From Diprion similis (Eukaryota; Arthropoda; Insecta; Hymenoptera; Diprionidae): a DNA stretch of 64,000 nt. A program made the position numbers and the translations under genes. A model generated the notes under the pieces. It was not told the origin of the DNA. It worked only from the letters and a program-made list of their open reading frames with translations, and made no database searches. This document shows positions 1-12,610 of this stretch, in pieces. The DNA is taken from the NCBI RefSeq assembly GCF_021155765.1, contig NC_060114.1, positions 15,075,501-15,139,500 of the forward strand, read 5' to 3'. Numbering within the stretch: position 1 is the first letter of the stretch; each line of letters begins with the position of its first letter.

Positions 1-277
1 CCTCGGCCATTAACGAATTAGATGATAGACCAGTACGCGATATTAAATTTTCCGGATGCGAAAGGGACAGAATCGGTATGTCTGTGAGCTAAAACGGTTC
101 CCGCTAAAGTAGAAGTTTCATAGCCAAAGATGGTAACTAGTACAAGTGGCCTAATTCTAAACACGTATTTAAATACAATCTCAAATCGTTAATCTACATA
201 TAAAAAAACACACACGCGATGCATACAAATAATACCATAAGAAAGTTATCCATCCTCCGTTTCCTGTACCTTGGTTC
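1..277. other. 3' flank of the acyl-CoA synthetase gene
   Basis: AT-rich sequence downstream of the minus-strand synthetase stop codon. It should contain the 3' UTR. I find no canonical AATAAA on the minus strand here, so the polyadenylation site is either non-canonical or outside the window. No other gene is visible. Confidence 0.5.
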
Positions 278-2077
278 CTACGCCTCGTTCTTAAGCATCT
301 CCTTAAGAACAGTGCGTTTCGGTTTTTCGCTCGGGGTCAGAGGCATTTTGTCGATGAATCTGACGCCGCCCTTCAGCTGTTTCCTCTCGATAACTTCGGA
401 GGCGACAAGATCGACGATATCCTTCTCGGTGACCTCCGCACCAGGATTTTTAACGACAAAGGCAACAGGACGTTCAACGTCAATTTTATCCGGCTTCCCG
501 ACGACGGCGCACTCCTTGACTCCCGGGTGCGTAATTATTATGCTTTCAAGTTCAGCGGGGGCGATCTGGTTCCCCCTGTACTTGATCATCTCCTTCAACT
601 TGTCCAGTACGTAGATCAGACCGTCTTCGTCATAGTACCCGATGTCCCCGGAGTGTAACCACATGTCCTTGTCAATGGCCTCCGCGGTCGCTTCCGGGTC
701 GTTTCGGTAGCCCTTCATGATGCACGGACTCTGCCAACAGATTTCCCCGGTCTCACCTGGACCCAGGATCTTCCCGGTAGAGCGCTCGATCACCTTGCAG
801 GCGATGCCGTAAACCGGGCGTCCGCAGGATCCGGGCTTGGAGTTAGGGTCCTGGATGGTGGCGGCTCCTCCGAGTTCGGTCATCCCGTACCCCAGGATGA
901 CGACAGTCTTAGGCAGGGTAGCCTTGAGCTTCCCGAAAGCCTCGGCTGTGACGACACCACCACCGCCGGATATCTTCTCGAGTGACGACATGTCGTACTT
1001 TTCCAAGCATCCGGAGTATATCAACCTTATGAGAATGCTCGAGCCCATTAGGACCCAATTGATCTTGTACTTTTCTATCAGCTGACTGCAGAAGTCCTCT
1101 TCAAAGGCGGGTGTTATCACCCGTTTCATGTTACCCGCTACACAGAGGAACATGCCGATCAGGCCGGATATCCAATAGAGCGACGAGAACACCGTGCAAG
1201 TCTTGCCCTCCAGTTGGAGCAACTTCACCGCCCCGAACTGGAGCATGACTGTTCTGTGCGTGTGCTCGACCCCCTTTGGCAGCCCGCTACTTCCGCTACT
1301 GCAAACGATCAGAGCGATTTGGGAGTCGTCTTCGAGTTCCGAGCATTTGAAGTTCTCCATATCTTCCACCGTGTGATGATCCAACACGGAACGGAAGGAG
1401 GTGCATTTTGAATGCTCTCCGAACACCACGACCTCAGCGTCGTTGTTAGACTCCCTTAACGCGACGAGAACCGTGCAGGCGGACTCCTCGTCGCAGAATA
1501 CAATCTTCGGTTGCGACATCCCGTTCATGTACTTGAGGTCCTCTGTGGGAAGAATAAACATGAAGCATTCGGTGATGCCACCCTGAAAAGATGGAGATGG
1601 AAGTCGATACTCACTGCAGTTCATTATCGGATCCCAGGGTGCGACGGCTCCGCCGCAGTAGAGAGTAGCGTACATCGGTATCACAGTGTCGCAGTGATTG
1701 TGGGTGCAGATTGCGACCACTTCTCCGGCCTTGATGCCCTTTTTCCTTAGCCAGAGTGCCGTTCTCACACTGCGATCCCACATCTGGCCGTAAGTGTCCT
1801 CAACCCCGGTTACGGCATCGACCTGTATAGGAAATTCTCAATCACCGATGTTGTCCAAAGAAAGAGGAAGTGATTGGCTTACCTGTGCCACGAAGTCCGG
1901 AGTTGCTTTGAACTTCCGGAGGATGAATTCTCCGACACTTGTTCTCGGTGGTGGGACTAGGAAGTTGGGAGCCGGGGTCCTCAGTATCTTACTCTCGACA
2001 TCGATGCTCTTCGCGTCACCGTTCGCCACAGTTTTGCGAACCGGGTTTGGAACAAGGCAGCTGAAGCACGAAGGCAT
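278..2077 (-). CDS. Acyl-CoA synthetase, luciferase/4-coumarate-CoA-ligase-like
   Basis: ANL-superfamily adenylating enzyme, expected to activate a carboxylic acid with ATP and load it onto CoA; the substrate cannot be read from sequence. Exons, minus strand: 1883-2077, 1615-1822, 278-1542 (1668 nt, 555 aa plus stop, the usual length). Introns are 60 bp (1823-1882) and 72 bp (1543-1614). Motifs: phosphate loop SSGSSGLPKG at residues 216-225, LGYGMTE at 351-357, HSGDIGYYD at 431-439, hinge DKLKEMIK at 448-455 and PAELE at 463-467. The C-terminal lysine motif reads TPSEK (537-541) where the family usually has PSGK. Start: the ATG at 2077; the frame is open further upstream, but the earlier candidate (2182) is GTG. 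The protein ends KNEA, so there is no SKL-type peroxisomal signal, unlike firefly luciferase. The 72-bp intron is in frame and stop-free, so an unspliced reading looks like a continuous ORF. Confidence 0.9.
1543..1614 (-). other. In-frame stop-free 72-bp intron
   Basis: The minus strand reads GTGAGTATC at the donor and TTCTTCCCACAG at the acceptor. Removal joins ...PWDPIMNC to KDLKYMNGMSQPK, which restores the family spacing between the PWDP segment and the PKIVF strand. Retention would add 24 residues without a frameshift. Confidence 0.8.
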
Positions 2078-5000
2078 GGTAATAAAGCTTTTACTATTGA
2101 CGTTCGGGACCTGATGCAGCAGCGGGATGTACTTGACGTCCAGAAATTGGGGGGGAAATTTCTGAAGGAACGTCGAGACCACCCAGCAAGCTTTTACTCC
2201 AAAAGTTGACTGATCGTAAATCTGGAGGCGCTTGTTGAGTGGGCGATAAATGTTCCACTTGATTATCTACCATTGGATTCAACTGATAATGAACCATCCA
2301 ATCCGCATCGCCAAATTGACATTACTATAAGTAGATGCGTCCGTTAAATTTGAAATGTTAATCCATCCACAACCTTGTGACTATCGATGCGGTACTTCCT
2401 CGACTACTGACCTTCATTTTTAACCCGAACACTCTGCCGGGGTGAATTCAAACAGTTGCCACTCGAGCGAATCCAATATCAGAATGAGAAGTGCCCACGA
2501 ATTGAGGGATGTGGCCATCAGGCCACCCCGCGTGTCCACTAAGAGAGCCCATTCGCCATCCATGGTCCATTTCCAACGGTATTGCAGTTGCGCTGGCCGC
2601 ACGTCTTACCAAGGGTCGCACGTAACCCTGCATCGTCGATTACCCTTATACTCCATCGCCTAAAAGCCAGGTTCACGATGCTTACAGGGTGTCCAGTTCG
2701 TAAGGATCGTCGTGTGAAAGACAAAGTGTGAGAATGAGAGTGCAGAATTTATTCCCACAGATATTTCGATGCTTTGAGTCGAACCTGGATGATAGTTGCA
2801 GGAATAAGTTATATTTTGACTGAATGTTAATCTTTAAATTGATCGATCTACGCAAAAAAGGAATCGACTACGGGCTTATCTACATGTGGTACCGTAATCA
2901 CATATTTAAAATCACAGATTCCTTTTTAACATTCGATGCACTGATTAAAACAGATTAACCATACAATTATTTAAACAAATAATTATCACATTTGCACTTC
3001 AGGAATTTCTATCATAGATTTGTAAAGTCAATCAACAGGATCAAACATTCCTATACTATAGACAGTATCATTTATTTTTACACATATTAATATCAATCAT
3101 GACCGGGTGGTGAATGTCAATCCAAATGGAATGACAAAGAGATTTGTTTACTCATTTGAAGACTCTTTATGTAATTAGACATACATACTTTAAGAAGCGT
3201 ATTATAAGTGATAATTAATTGCTTGTTGTTTAATAGGAGTGCGTTCGAGGTGCCTTCATCGTTTAACTTTACACGTGACACGAACTGGCATCAAGTGACG
3301 GATCGCAAACAGGATTAAAGTCTCGAGTTAAACCACCTCCTCCAAATCCCCCACATGAATCTGCGTCAGGTTTACCGAACTACTAGTCCTATCCCTATAT
3401 TTCACGTTCTAGGACCAAATGGCTATTTACAAGTGGGATCAATCAATGAAAAATAAATTTTTCAGAAACATATCTAAATTTGATTGAATTTTCCATATAA
3501 GATTTTCAGTTTTCGTAAATACTTGCTTATATACATAGAATAAAAGAGAATCTCAAACGATAGTCGGTTAACATCTGAATACATGTAAAATGCATTACAT
3601 AACAAAACTGTAATCATAGAAGGACGTAATAATCATTAACTCTCTTTCTAGGATTAACCGCGAGATGGAGAGGTTGAGTGATTAACAAAAAAGCGTGCGT
3701 TATCGCGAATGACAAATCTCGCACAATCGGAATCAAAATAACGTCAAGTCCGTATTAGTTGTTAAATTCGGACCGTGTATAATGTATAATAGGTTTGTCG
3801 TTCCTTCAATTTAACAAATCACTATAATAACACGAATCACGCTCAATGCACGTAGCTTTGACTGATTAAATATTTTTTCCGGTGTAGATTATCGTGCACC
3901 TCTTCCGATACACTAGTTGTGCAAAGATTAGCCACCCGGATTAAGTGTTACAAAGTCAGGGCGATTATCTACAACCGCCAGGAGAATCTCAATTTCCACT
4001 TCTTAGATTCTAGAAATGAAACTAAAGTTAAACGAGATACCGTTCGTTAAAAAATCACAAACAAAATATGAACATCTTCATTTATTGTGTGATAAAATGG
4101 AGTTCGGAATCGACGCGGAGACCGTTTTTTCAATGAATAATTGCAACACGACGCGCAAAATATTATATACGAATAAAAGTAAAACGTAAAGACAATAATC
4201 GAATTCAGCTTTACTTCACGCTGATTCTTGTCGTTTCACCCTGCGATGTCGGGCAACAAATCGAAATGTTTTGTCGTTCGTGGCGAATCAGTCGTCACGG
4301 GTTAAACGCGTCGTGCGAATGCGATCGTCGTTCCTGCGTAAATTTTCCCCTGCAGATAGGTGAACTGTTGCGAAGGGAGTGTGACTCCATTATATACGAA
4401 TTACAGGCGCGTTTGGGGCAACAATGCCGGGGGCATATCACCCTTCTCCCCCTTCCCAGAGCCGGGATTACATCGGCAAAATCTGGATGGGGTGGCAGTT
4501 TGGATTCTGCACGGCGTTGACATATGCGGCTGAACAGAGCCGCGACCTCCTGCGGGACAACCGCGTCAAATCGGACACGAATCAAGCGTTTATTTAAAAT
4601 AAATTGTCCCTTTCTCGCCCCGTGTCTAATCCGCAATTCCCTTCTTCGTACCGCAGCTACTAATCCCGAGTGTCTATTTCGTTCCTAGGTAGGTATGTCG
4701 CAGACTCTGTAACGTGGGGAAGTATAATAAACGTGCCATCACGCCTCGTCGATCTTAATGCTGCTTATTTTCATTGTCAGTCACTTTTTTTTGAGGTTAT
4801 CCGCGTCAGGGAAAATAACGCGGATCTCATACATCGCCAACAATTAAGCGTTTCTTTGTTTGTTTGTAGCGTGAAACAATCCGCAATAGATTTGGTGTTT
4901 TTTTGAAACTGTATACAGTCTCTGCGAATTTGGTAGACATTTTTTTACCTACGTTAAAAAGCATTTTCAAATGAAGAAGAAATCGCGTTCAGAGATCTTG

Positions 5001-7150
5001 GAAGGATGTTGATCTGACCATTTCCGTCAAGTTACCTTGAAAGATATTCAGCATTAGTTCTCTAGTCTTTTTTCTGAGTATCTTATACAAGAGTTACATA
5101 ACAGTCAATTTTTTGACCGAGTTTTATTCTCGAGTCTTGAAATCACAGGGTGTGAAACGGTGCTTCGCATGCTCTAATCAGTAACGTGACAAGAAAGTGA
5201 AGCGTAATAATACTTGCTACGAGTAAGTGATATATCGATACAAGCAACCGCGTATTTGCATTTGCAGGAAAAAGTTGAAATTATTGTAAAAGCGTTTCTG
5301 CGTGCTACTTGCAAAACTGTGGATAAGTATAACAGTAGAATGAATCACACGGCTGCAATTAAATCTCGAGAGCATGTCCAGAGACAGGAAGGTGCACAAC
5401 AGTTTTCAATGAATTACTATCCCCAGCGCACAACGTTAACGTTCATCATTATTATTATTATAATGTAGTATAGTACAGAATTGGCAGGAGGCACGAGGCC
5501 TGATCCTTAAGGACCGAGGGAGATAGGGAGACCGGCGTCGTACACTTACTCAAAGAGGGCATTAGCCAGGGTAGTAAAATAAAATCCTGCGGCCGTTTTT
5601 CGCTCCGGCAAAATTATTAACGTGCAGGTTAGGTATAGGAGGTTGTAGGCTCTGCTGCACTGCACTGAACGTCGCTTGTATAAGTTATTATCTCGGTGTA
5701 CGAATACATTGTTAGTACCGTTAAAACCGCGGCGGCCATTACGCGGCCAAGTACAGACGACGCGGTGCCATCTTGTTAACTCGCATGGAGCCATCGTGCA
5801 CCGAAAATACGTTCGTGCGTACACGCGTTGTGAAAAAGTTGACGGAAACTTTTGACCGATTTCTTCGTATCAACTTATTTTCATGAATGATGTTCTAAAG
5901 TGTTTTAGTGTGATTAAGATATCAATAATTTGAGAAAGGGTTTCGTAATTAGAAAGTTCAAAATTCTAATGTTTTTCGGTTCGTTATGGTCGATGACACG
6001 AAACTTTACATGATACCATATTTACAACGTCGAAACATAATTATTAAAGAACATCTGTTGTACCCCACGCTTCGAAAAATATATTTTAAATCCACGCTGA
6101 AGACAAGTTGTACTTGTAAAATTCTTTTCAAGTATTGAAGAGTATCCGTTCGTGGCGGAGAAAATGATCCGAAAAAATATCAGAATCGGATGAAAGTCAG
6201 TGCTGGTGATGTTTGAAACGTTTTTCCTCTCTACCTAACCTTTGTTTCATACATCGAAGTCCATTCATCCTTAATACTTGCGCCATAAAGTAAGTATCGT
6301 TGACTGTCGAACGAACTTTCAGAATATAAGTACGTAACACGTATATTTTATTATTTCAGACGGCGTATTGTAGCTAATGCCCAGCTCCCGCCCCCGGAAA
6401 CAGGGTTGTGCAGGGGCCGTTGGTGTTGGTGAAATTTTCTAAGAGCGTAAGCGTGTCACGGCGAGGACCCGTGACCTCCGCCCCCTTTTTGCGAATTATT
6501 CTTACGCTGGCAAAGCGCTGAGGCTGATCTCTGCGTTATACGGGTGCAGCGGTGTTTGCACGTTTCACAGAATCATTGCCATTCTTCTCGGCACGTGGCC
6601 CTCTTTCAATTATACATGGTATACGTTTCGTGTGTGTGTATTATATGTGTATGTATCCGTATAATAAAACCGTGCGATGGTATCAGTCGTTCCTCCATTC
6701 TTCAGCTCAACCTGCACCCTGTACATTATAAGGATATCATTAGATTTTAAATAATCCTGCTTAATATAGGTATAAGAAACTCTTTTGTCTTGAACAATCG
6801 GGAAAAGAAATTGCCCAGGGCTTTGTCGTCGATGTTATAATGAGTTCAAGTCAAGAGTCTGAAAATTTATGGCCCATAGCCTGATCGGATGATTGGACAT
6901 ATTTTTGATTTAAAAAAAGAAAAACATTCAGTCGTCGCTGAGGATTCAATTACCGCAAATTAATTCGACAATTTAGATGTGATTGAATTCCTTTATCAGG
7001 AAACATCGCTGCAAAAATATTGAAGTGACCGTTATTTTATAGTTTGAAACATTTCTATGTAAAGATCCGATGAATGGTTATTTTTCAACGGGGTTTCCAT
7101 GTAAACACGCAGACAGGGGAATCGATAATTTTACTAATTTTTTTTTTTGG
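2078..7150. other. Gene-poor interval upstream of the synthetase
   Basis: The first few hundred bases should hold the synthetase promoter and any 5' UTR exon; no clear TATA box was fixed. The rest is AT-rich with short stop-broken frames and no recognisable protein. A slightly GC-richer patch lies at 4400-4570. No TIR element was detected. A short (ATT)n tract is at about 5448-5463. Confidence 0.4.
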
Positions 7151-7173
7151 TTCAAAGAATAGTATATTGTGTA

Positions 7174-7330
7174 ACAAGGAGGTTGCCTCCTTGTCGTTTT
7201 TTCACGAAGAACGAAATTGAGGTTAGGGTCGTGTAATGTCAGATTTGTCCGCAACTGCGCATGCGCGCAATATAAAAAAGGCCAGTTTCAACTCCTAGTG
7301 ATCTTTTCCGTATTCCACGCATGCGCGTTC
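7174..7330. promoter_or_regulatory. NRF1-like sites, TATA-like box and a small hairpin
   Basis: A 9-bp hairpin (ACAAGGAGG / CCTCCTTGT, 3-nt loop) occupies 7174-7194 and is followed by a T run. An NRF1/EWG-type motif TGCGCATGCGC is at 7256-7266, with TATAAAAAAG following at about 7271-7280. A second GCATGCGCG lies near 7319-7327. The arrangement resembles a promoter, but no coding exon downstream could be recognised, so this is only a candidate. Confidence 0.3.
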
Positions 7331-7400
7331 GCAGACTTACTCTCCTATCATAAAAACTGCTACTTTGTGTACGGAAAAGACGCATGAAAAACGCGTAAAA

Positions 7401-10400
7401 CATACTCGCGTTATATAAATGTCATTCGATTTATGAAAAAAGTAATCGTAACGATTATTTGGGTCACTGAATGAAACCACATATACATTCCGCCATATTT
7501 GATTGGCATATTCGTTGTAAATTGAACAAACGTTTGAAGATATTCAAGTATAAATGGAAAATCTGAACTTTCCACACCACGTCGACCAAACCAGTTGAAA
7601 ACTATTATCCTAAAGATATTAAGCTGCAGTCTGACAATAATTTTTTGATGTGAAAAAGTGAACCAAGTCTGGCAAACAAAATGTCATAAATAAGCGAAAA
7701 ATGGGGGCGTGTATGGAGCGAGGGTAAAATATAATGGAGAGAAGTGGATGAAGCGGTTGCAGATATCAGCGTCGGAAGCCGAGCCAAGCGGACAGAATGG
7801 ATGTTCGTACGTCGTCGTATTAATAAACCGTAGCAGGATCGCATGGCGTGATTCTGGCTTTGGATGGAGGCGATGGCGGTGCCGTAAGGACGAAGGAGAC
7901 GAAGAAGTCGAGGGCCCCACGGTGGGTGAACACGCTGACTTTGCGTTGCATTGGGGTGAAGCTGGCGGGGTTTTGCTCCGTGTTCGTCGGCGACGGCGAC
8001 GCAACGTCTAACCGACGCGTTAAACGACCCGTGTAACTCCTTTCTCGGATTGAAATTGTATTTAACGACGTGGATGCAGCGAGACCCTAGCTATACTTAA
8101 ATCTACCCAAGTATATTACTGCGGCTCTGTAACTTCGAGTCATGTTTTTACTTGGAACTTCACGTCGCTAAGAATCAAAACTTGTAATTCTCGCCATTGC
8201 GAAACAAGCTGCGGGTTTGCGTTGTTTGCAGTCGTTATATGCATGTGTTCAAACAATATTACAAGCAGTCTAGAATATTTTAGTTTTATTTAAATGTTGA
8301 GTTTCCCAATTGTTGAATTAAGGAAGTTCAATTCCTATGAACGTCTGAAGGTTCGAAAGAGTAGAACTTCAATTATTACAATTTTTTATTCATTACAATA
8401 TTCTTCTTCTTTTCTTCCTGGTACAACAATATTGCTTGGTATGCCTATGTATGCGTTCCCAAACCCATACTTTTGGATCGGTGAATTCCTTATTGCGGTT
8501 ATTTTTATTAGGATGCGGAACGCGGTTCTGTTATAGTCATAGAGTCGAGCCAATATCTGCGGCTCATTACACCCAGGAGGTATAGGGTACGAGGGTGAAA
8601 TACCCACGTTTCGATGCGACATATACAACGTACACTTGTTCGCAGTGACTCTGACAATGAGATGGGTAATTTTTTGGACTAGTAGGTTATGTTGGCAATG
8701 CCAATTCAGCACGCAGTGCAACCGTCAGCCAGCCGCGAAACGGAATGATTTTTCGTAAGCATAACATACCTGACGCCATGATCGCAGAATTTAACCGGAA
8801 AATACAAAATTCGTGAAAGAGTCTGAATCTTTGAACCCAACCCAAATCTTAAAAAATCGATAAAGAGGCTCAATCTTTGTAAGCATGACATAACCCATGA
8901 CCATAGACTCTACCCAAAAACACAAAATTCGACGGTTATCGGTTATGTGTTATGTTTACAACAATTGATCCTGTTTCCAGTCCGGCCGGTGGCGGCGATG
9001 CGCGCTGATTCCGCATTACCAACGTAACCGACTTGACCAAAAACTTAGCTGTCTCATTGTCGGAACCCCTGCGGACAAGTGTACCAACTACATGCAGCAG
9101 ATACGTCTGGCGATGCACGTAACCTATAAACCCTTAACCTGATATAATGGCTTCGTCTTTTTCATTTTGAGGATCAAACTACTATTCATCTCTGGCTTAT
9201 TTTCCCTCTCATTTTTACCTTCTTCTCCTCTTCACTCGATTCATAGAAAAAAATAAATCGCCAAATTGAAAATGAATCTTTATTTTTTTTACGATGATAA
9301 TAATTGAAGCAAACAACGATGAGGTTTCTATAAAATATTTACAACTTGACTGAATCTGTACGTCTACATTTTTCCTATTCATCAAATTGAACCCGTGCAT
9401 GCCGTTCCCTTCCAGGAATCTGGGACTAGAACGCACGCGTGTAACACAACAGATATTTTCTTAGGTTGATAGAATGAATGACAATAAAAAAATAAAAAAA
9501 ATCAGCGGTCATCATGTGTCGGTTCGCCTCGTGATTTGGCATAACGTAACACTGGCGTTGCAACTTTGGCTATACCGACAACCCAATATACGACGACTTG
9601 GAGATACATGAAACGAGAGGAAATGTTAAGCAAGTCACTGCGACTTCGGGGCGTCTCTAGAAATTCTCGTCGACATACTCAAAAGTCAATAAGCGTTACT
9701 CGGCAATTTTTATAGCGTGTCGCTTTCACCCCTAGCTTGATATGCGGATACGAGCATGGAAGTAAATGGAATTCGTGAATGATTAATGCCACAGTTTTTT
9801 CTGCGCATAAAATATGTAAATTAATTGTTCGTTAAAACAGATAATCAACGACTTCCTGTGTCCATATCATAAATCATCATCGTAGAAAATAAAAAAAAAA
9901 GAAAACAATAAAATAGGGACTCAAAATTCATACAATATGATAAATAATTTAATGGCAATGCCAGGGTAACCAACCGTTATAAATTTAGTCGACAGTTAGT
10001 CGCGATGTATATAACCTCAAAAATTTTGAGTTTTCATTGGTAGCTGCGCTCAATTGACAACTGTCAAAATTTTTATCGTTAGAAACAACAAGATAAAAAA
10101 AAAAGAGTTAAATCTTAGCAGACGACGGAGCATGGAGTCGTTAGGAATTCAGTCTGTATATAAAAAGGATTGATCACGTTTCTCGCGTCCCCGATCGAGT
10201 TCGGATGGTTTCTCGATCCCTGCAACGGAGATGACTTGCCGAGCGGGTGGGCCGCTCAACAATGACCGTTTCGAATCAAAATCATTACCGCCAACGCCTC
10301 GAACAAGAGGAACCAGCGTTGCACCTCCGCTAATAGACGCCTCGTCTCGAAACTTTGAGCGACGGATAGAAACGAGCGGTCAACAGTCGAGTGGCAGTTG

Positions 10401-12130
10401 ACGGGAAAAATTGAGGTTACGAAACTTGTGCCCAAAACAAAAAAGAAGAATTCAAAAAATCTGTTTCCTTTCCCCGTGCTTTGATTTCCAGGAATAATTG
10501 TAACGAGATCGAGTATACGAAATTCGTATTCAAACTTGATCCGATTTCCCGCGCTTTCTTTCTATCGCTGTGAACTTCAGCGCGGTCTAGGAGGCCTTGG
10601 ACTACGGAGATGGGTGGGTATCTATCTCCGGTGTTCCCCAGGTGGGTGAGGTAACGACAAACAAGCTTTGTGGCTCGCATTGTTCGGCGTAAAGCACCGC
10701 GACGCCCCGGAGAACCGACGCTTTTAGGTTATACGTGTGTAAGAGGCGATGCCGACCTCGTAGGGTGGTCCGAAAACGATTCTCTCCTTTTTCCCTGGGT
10801 TTCACAAAAACCCCGCGGCTATCATGCCTTGCATGCTGCGAGAAGAAGGCGTGGTATAACAAATCAAGTAATTCCAAGATCTCGTTGTTTGCTATCTTCT
10901 CGCAAAAATCGATACTCTGTATCTTCTGTTAATTATAACGGAATAGCATATCAACGTACGGCATGTAAATTAAATTTCCCGCAACTTTTTTGCACTTCCA
11001 GTTTGAGATGGGGAACAAGTATTCGCAACGCCACGAAATCATCGGGTGATTAACCGAAACGAATTGATTGAACACTCAAGTTTCGAAGGTGTCTTAGAGG
11101 CAGAAAAAATTCATTAATGAATCTTTACGAAATTTTTTGCTTATTCATTTGTCTTTTAGTTTCACAATCACTTCAATTGATCGATTTACGACTGACTAAT
11201 AAATCCGATTTTGAGCAAGTTGTGGACAGAACTTTTTAATACTTGTTGCACTTTACTGGTTGAAAATTAGAATTTATTTTGTGTACAGTGTACCTCTGTA
11301 CCACTTACGGTTATGACCTTTATATTATGTAATGAATGTAGCCACAACTGGATCAAACGATGTACAAAACTGATACTAAGGTGACCAAAATCGGTACATC
11401 CAAGCAGTTTTAGTTTGTTCGTGTATTTGAAACTCATGGGTTCCTGAACGTTAGCAAAAATTTACCGTTCAACTGAGCAAATCCATTTTTCTGATTGAAA
11501 GTAGTAACAATGGTGTACCAAAACGTGAGAGATGACCTGTCGACCAAATATCGAGTTATAAACGTGTAACAGGCAAGCCTGGACGGCGTCATCATGAGCC
11601 TCCATCGATCAACCCGCCCACACGTGGATATTCTTAAGGCTTCAAAGAAATATGCTGTATGCGAGCGATGATAGAAAAATAAGGGAAAACTAACAAATGA
11701 CGGTGTAAAATAGCTGACAAAGTCTTAAGGTATTTTGAATACGGAGTCACGTGACCTATTGAGAAGTATCAACGGGTTCGATCCCATTGGATAAATTCAA
11801 AATTTTTTAAAACATGAGTTCTAAAAATAGTCAACAAAATTCCCAGATATTTCCGCTTGACTTTCCCCAACCAAATCACATTTTCCGAATTGAAAATTAA
11901 CTCAATTCAAGTATATATCTATAAAATAAAGCTCCGAATCGATCGGTATTCAAAAACTTTTACGACATTAAATCCAATGGTTACATGGATCTCGCATCAC
12001 GTCGGAAAAACCAAATATACGTAGATAAAAAAATTCCCTGACTTATCCTTAACTTCCCGATTTTTCCTGAACAGTAGTGGCCACGAGTCCTGTACATAAG
12101 AAAGCCAGCGATAACCTGTAAACAACGGAC
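7401..12130. other. Gene-poor interval
   Basis: No recognisable gene. Overlapping ORFs on both strands at 7680-8040 and 10600-11050 are composition-driven. Around 8756-8935 there is a weak imperfect direct repeat: GTAAGCAT...ACATA...CC followed by ACAAAATTCG occurs twice, about 123 bp apart. Several A-rich tracts lie at 9480-9900. Confidence 0.4.
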
Positions 12131-12610
12131 TCACCTAGTCTCGAAGCCGTTTCCACACCTGACTCCTTCCCTCGTTGGGCCCCTCACGATAGGGGTCCAA
12201 GCAAAAAGTCAACTTGTTGCGGGGGGTGAGTGATAGGGCGTCGTCCCTGGCTGGCGTGGCTCTCGCGTGTGTGCGCGAAGAATCGAGGAGTGTGCAGTCA
12301 TCGGGTAGGGTAAAGGGCCCGTTGAGCGGCTGGCGATGGTCGTCGGGGTGGTGGGAGGAGCGGGGGGGGGGGGGGGAGGTCAGGCCCACGGAGGCACGGG
12401 CCCGCGGGGGCCCCCGGAGTGATTTATAGAGGCCGCCTTTGTGCGGCGTTGTTTCGGGCAGGCCGTGAACCGAGAGGCCGGGAAGCGACGCGGTGAGATT
12501 CTCATCCGAAGATGAGGAGTGTAAGAGGGCCCAGCGGAGGAGTCCCTCCATCCACGCTTTTCGGGCCCTACATACCGCAGACAGAGACGGAAAACCAAAC
12601 TCCAGACAGC
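12130..12610 (-). other. GC-rich island with open frame and strong donor (possible first exon)
   Basis: This GC-rich island stands out from its AT-rich surroundings. A minus-strand frame is open across it; a peptide could start at an ATG near 12560 (MEGLLRWALLHSSSSDENL...). It passes through a C15-like homopolymer (G run at about 12361-12377 on the plus strand) and ends at a TAG followed directly by GTGAGTCC, a strong splice-donor consensus. A GC-rich, largely untranslated first exon of a minus-strand transcript would explain the donor. No homology is recognised and no downstream exon was found, so coding status is doubtful. Confidence 0.25.

Noticed and set aside
2078-2182. N-terminal extension of the synthetase from 2182
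   Set aside because: The first codon there is GTG and the extra residues have no family match; the ATG at 2077 gives the usual protein length.
7174-7200. Hairpin plus T run resembling a bacterial intrinsic terminator
   Set aside because: The window is eukaryotic nuclear DNA, so such a terminator has no meaning here.
8756-8940. Imperfect direct repeat with about 123-bp spacing
   Set aside because: Similarity is short and gapped; mentioned only in the interval note.
11700-11800. tRNA-like B-box (GGGTTCGATCCC) near 11774
   Set aside because: No matching acceptor stem, D arm or anticodon arm could be folded upstream.
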